Below are positions 15,156-17,369 of a DNA stretch of 17,369 nt, piece by piece (positions within the stretch are counted from its first letter, which is position 1; every line of letters starts with the position of its first letter). The stretch is from Caldifarciminota bacterium UBA2202 (GTDB lineage Bacteria > Hydrothermota > 32-111): the NCBI GenBank assembly GCA_002327905.1, contig DCUY01000095.1, positions 1-17,369 of the forward strand, read 5' to 3'. Made by a program: the position numbers and the translations under genes. The notes beneath the pieces are model-generated. The model was not told the DNA's origin. It saw only the letters and a program-made list of their open reading frames with translations, and did no database searches.

Positions 15156-16901
15156 ATGAAACCAAAACAGTTTCCTAAGTATATCATTGTCACAGGCGGT
15201 GTGATGAGCGGAGTCGGCAAAGGAATTGCCACTGCATCCATAGGACTCATTCTTAAAAAATACGGATTTAAAATCTCTGCAGTCAAAATAGACCCGTATA
15301 TTAATTTTGACGCAGGAACTCTCCGTCCGACCGAACACGGAGAAGTGTGGGTCACCGACGACGGAGGAGAGATAGATCAGGACCTTGGTAATTATGAAAG
15401 ATTTCTGGATCAGCACTTCAGCAGAAAGAATAATATTACAACAGGCCAAGTCTATGCAAGAGTGATTGAGGATGAAAGAAATGGCAAGTTTCTTGGGCAG
15501 ACTGTTCAATTGATCCCTCACATATCAAATGAGATTAAAACAAGAATAAAGGAAGCTGGAAAAGGATTTGATTTTGTATTAGTGGAAATAGGCGGAACGA
15601 TAGGGGATTATGAAAATATCCCCTATCTCTTCGCCATTAAGAGTCTGGAGAGGGAAGTGGGAGATGAGAATGTCAAGCATGTGCTGATAACTTATCTTCC
15701 GACTCCAAGGCATATAGGAGAGATGAAGACAAAGCCTACACAGCAGGCTATCAAAATGCTCTCAGAGCATGGGATTTTCCCTGATTTTATTTTATGCAGG
15801 GCAAAAGAATCTCTTGACAGTGTCAGAAAGAAAAAAATAGAGATATATGCAAACATTGATACTGACCATGTCATATCTGCGCCAGACAGCGATAATCTCT
15901 ACAGCATTCCTCTTAATTTTGAGAAGGACAATCTGGGAGAGAAGATAATGGAGGAATTCAATCTGAAAAAGAGAGTGAAACCTAATTGGACAGATTGGAA
16001 AAAATCAGTAAATATAATTGAACATCCTCCAAAGCATGTTGATATCGCAATGGTGGGGAAATATCTGGATATAGGAGATTTTTCTCTGAAAGATTCATAC
16101 ATTTCTGTGGCTCAGGCTGTTGAACATGCAGGAGCAAAAAACAACTGCGGAGTTAAAATCCACTGGATTTCAGCGCAGGATGTGGAATCCGGAAAAATAA
16201 AGGATAGGGAGCTTAAAAAATACAAAGGCTTCATAGTTCCAGGAGGATTCGGCAAAGAGGGTGTGGAAGGAAAGATAAGAACTATAAAATTCGCGCGAGA
16301 AAATAAGATCCCATTTTTGGGATTATGTTTCGGGCTTCAGTTAGCTGTCGTCGAATATGCCCGGAATGTGTGCGGAATGAAGAATGCCGATTCAATTGAA
16401 ATAAATCCCGATACAGATTATCCTGTAATAAATATAATAAAGTCGCAGGAATCAATAATCAAACATAACAGATACGGCGGTTCCATGCGTCTCGGAGCTT
16501 ATGCCGCTATTCTCGAAAAAAACTCAATGGTTTTAGACCTCTACAAAAGCACAAAGAGAATTGAAGAGGACAGAGAGCAGATTGAATTGCTTAAAAAAGA
16601 CAAGAGAAATATGTTCCGCCTCGGAGTGCTTGAAAACAACAAGCCGGTCGTAATTGAGAGACACAGGCACAGATATGAAGTAAATAATGATTTCGTTGAT
16701 GTAATATCTAAGATGGGTCTCAAATTCTCCGGATACCATAATCTCACAAAAGATGAGAGACTGATGGAATTTATTGAATTGCCCTCGCACCCGTTTTTTA
16801 TTGGCACTCAGGCGCATCCTGAATTCAAATCATCACTCATATCTCCATCACCTCTGTTTTACGGATTCATACGAGCGGCAATGAACATAAAAATAAGGTA
16901 A
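15156..16901 (+). CDS. pyrG: CTP synthase
   Basis: A 581-residue enzyme that converts UTP to CTP with ATP and glutamine. The synthase domain has the P-loop-like GGVMSGVGKGIATASIG (14-30), IDPYINFDAGTLRPTEHGE, TDDGGEIDQDLGNYERF and EIGGTIGDYENIPY. The glutaminase domain has C391 in GLCFGLQ, and H554/E556 in AHPEF. The family is usually about 530-550 residues. The extra length lies mainly at about 464-500 (charged, KSTKRIEEDREQIELLKKDK), just before ERHRHRYEVNN. The GGVMSGVGKG/LRPTEHGEVWVTDDGGE wording differs from the common bacterial GGVVSSLGKG/MSPYQHGEVFVTDDGAE form and resembles versions I associate with archaea and candidate-phylum bacteria. Transfer is possible. The gene lies eight bases after rpsA and shares the nucleotide role of cmk. 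Confidence 0.97.
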   Translation: MKPKQFPKYIIVTGGVMSGVGKGIATASIGLILKKYGFKISAVKIDPYINFDAGTLRPTEHGEVWVTDDGGEIDQDLGNYERFLDQHFSRKNNITTGQVYARVIEDERNGKFLGQTVQLIPHISNEIKTRIKEAGKGFDFVLVEIGGTIGDYENIPYLFAIKSLEREVGDENVKHVLITYLPTPRHIGEMKTKPTQQAIKMLSEHGIFPDFILCRAKESLDSVRKKKIEIYANIDTDHVISAPDSDNLYSIPLNFEKDNLGEKIMEEFNLKKRVKPNWTDWKKSVNIIEHPPKHVDIAMVGKYLDIGDFSLKDSYISVAQAVEHAGAKNNCGVKIHWISAQDVESGKIKDRELKKYKGFIVPGGFGKEGVEGKIRTIKFARENKIPFLGLCFGLQLAVVEYARNVCGMKNADSIEINPDTDYPVINIIKSQESIIKHNRYGGSMRLGAYAAILEKNSMVLDLYKSTKRIEEDREQIELLKKDKRNMFRLGVLENNKPVVIERHRHRYEVNNDFVDVISKMGLKFSGYHNLTKDERLMEFIELPSHPFFIGTQAHPEFKSSLISPSPLFYGFIRAAMNIKIR

Positions 16902-17004
16902 ATATAGGGACGGAGTATACTTTATATCATTCAACATTTTACTAAGTTGAGATTCATTTCAAGTTAAATATAATTGTTAAAGTAATGCATTAATTAAACC
17001 TATG

Positions 17005-17032
17005 AAGGCATTTGACAGGTTCAATGCTTTTT
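17005..17032 (+). terminator. Weak candidate terminator of the cmk-pyrG operon
   Basis: AAGGCATT (17005-17012) can pair with AATGCTTT (17023-17030), including one G-T pair, around a 10-base loop, and runs into five T residues (17028-17032). The stem is short and AT-rich and part of the T-run is inside it, so strength is doubtful. It is the only hairpin-plus-T candidate I find after pyrG, about 100 bases past the stop. Confidence 0.35.
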
Positions 17033-17253
17033 AATGCAATTTTCTGAACTGGCAAAAATCAGATACTTCTCGTGATGTTCATAAAGTAATGGATTGTTTG
17101 TCAGTTGCTGATTAGGGACTTTTAATAATCTTTATTTGTATCCGTTCAGAGTATCATTTACAGTCGGACGATTAAAAGACACAAAGGCTCTGAATAAATA
17201 ACCTATCTTTACAACAATCTTCTAAAACTGACTGTGCACAGCACAAAGACGAC

Positions 17254-17273
17254 ATGAGCCATGAGCCATGAGC
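17254..17273 (+). repeat. Tandem ATGAGCC heptads
   Basis: ATGAGCC, ATGAGCC, ATGAGC follow one another without gaps. They lead directly into the ATAGTTN heptads of the next repeat, making a compound 7-base-period array. Confidence 0.8.
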
Positions 17274-17325
17274 AGAAAAACAGTTAATAGTTTATAGTTG
17301 ATAGTTTATAGTTCAGAGGCGGGGA
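17272..17325 (+). repeat. Dispersed heptad-containing repeat, right copy
   Basis: Inverted partner of 33-86. Its core is four heptads, ATAGTTT (17287-17293), ATAGTTG (17294-17300), ATAGTTT (17301-17307) and ATAGTTC (17308-17314), preceded by GCAGAAAAACAGTTA and followed at fixed distance by GCGGGGA (17319-17325). The conserved parts outside the heptads show that the two copies share descent and do not merely have similar simple-sequence content. Confidence 0.85.
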
Positions 17326-17369
17326 GACAGACAAAAACAAAAGAAATGAATAGAGGTAAGGAGATTCCC

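Larger units (their letters stand above)
16902..17369. other. Non-coding 3' region after pyrG
   Basis: I see no convincing gene, tRNA or rRNA here. It holds a 10-base palindrome TAATGCATTA (16983-16992), a weak hairpin with T-run (17005-17032), a short tandem ATGAGCC array (17254-17273) and a dispersed heptad repeat (17272-17325). The remaining sequence is plain AT-rich DNA, with no clear promoter for a gene continuing to the right. Confidence 0.6.

Noticed and set aside
13431..15521. Minus-strand open frames (for example 13431-13961 and 15060-15521)
   Set aside because: They lie opposite well-conserved ispH, rpsA and pyrG, show no recognisable domains and no ribosome sites, and look like products of codon bias in the genes on the + strand.
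16983..16992. Palindrome TAATGCATTA as a regulatory site
   Set aside because: A single 10-base AT-rich palindrome downstream of pyrG, with no gene to control; chance is likely.
33..17325. The inverted repeats as ends of a transposon or integrative element
   Set aside because: The interval holds housekeeping genes and no transposase or integrase, and the repeats are made of heptad units typical of dispersed short repeats.

Overview
This AT-rich window carries eleven complete protein-coding genes plus one lone regulator gene, all on the + strand. It looks chromosomal and comes from a bacterium with sigma-54 regulation and a type IV pilus/type II secretion-like motor ATPase. The mix (NtrC-type activator, PAS hybrid kinase, PilB-like ATPase, and a CTP synthase with the GGVMSGVGKG / RPTEHGEVWVTDDGGE motif variant) suggests a Deltaproteobacteria-, Nitrospirae- or candidate-phylum-like Gram-negative lineage. 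I cannot name the taxon from the sequence alone.

Layout. Bases 1-230 hold one arm of a dispersed repeat, a 15-bp palindrome and a good sigma-54 (-24/-12) promoter for a small receiver protein (231-950). Bases 951-1140 are a dense regulatory region: two 10-bp direct-repeat pairs, a 10-bp inverted repeat and a second sigma-54 promoter. From 1141 to 11376 runs a tightly packed signalling operon: (i) REC + GAF-like + HD-GYP-like protein that has lost its metal ligands; (ii) PilB/GspE-type ATPase with an N-terminal MshEN-like c-di-GMP-binding domain and a C-terminal receiver; (iii) degenerate CheR-like methyltransferase with TPR repeats; (iv) pseudo-histidine kinase with a pseudo-receiver; (v) complete NtrC-family sigma-54 activator; (vi) membrane-bound PAS-PAS hybrid kinase with two receivers.

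A near-perfect sigma-70 promoter at 11387-11414 then starts a housekeeping operon: cmk, plsC-like, ispH, rpsA, pyrG (11425-16901). The promoter is so close to the cmk ATG that the transcript should be almost leaderless. The last 468 bases are non-coding. They hold a weak candidate terminator and the second arm of the dispersed repeat, inverted relative to the one at the left end.

How the genes may work together (inference). The hybrid kinase and NtrC-type activator look catalytically intact. The activator could act at the two sigma-54 promoters, which share an extended CACTTA-N3-TTGGCAT element. The motor ATPase keeps all its nucleotide-handling motifs and can in principle receive two inputs, c-di-GMP at the N terminus and phosphorylation at the C terminus. 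Three of its neighbours are family members that have lost catalytic residues, so they look like a set of pseudo-enzymes used for binding or scaffolding. No pilin, PilC, PilM-Q or secretin gene is in the window. The most unusual feature is this co-transcribed set of pseudo-signalling enzymes around a receiver-fused motor ATPase.
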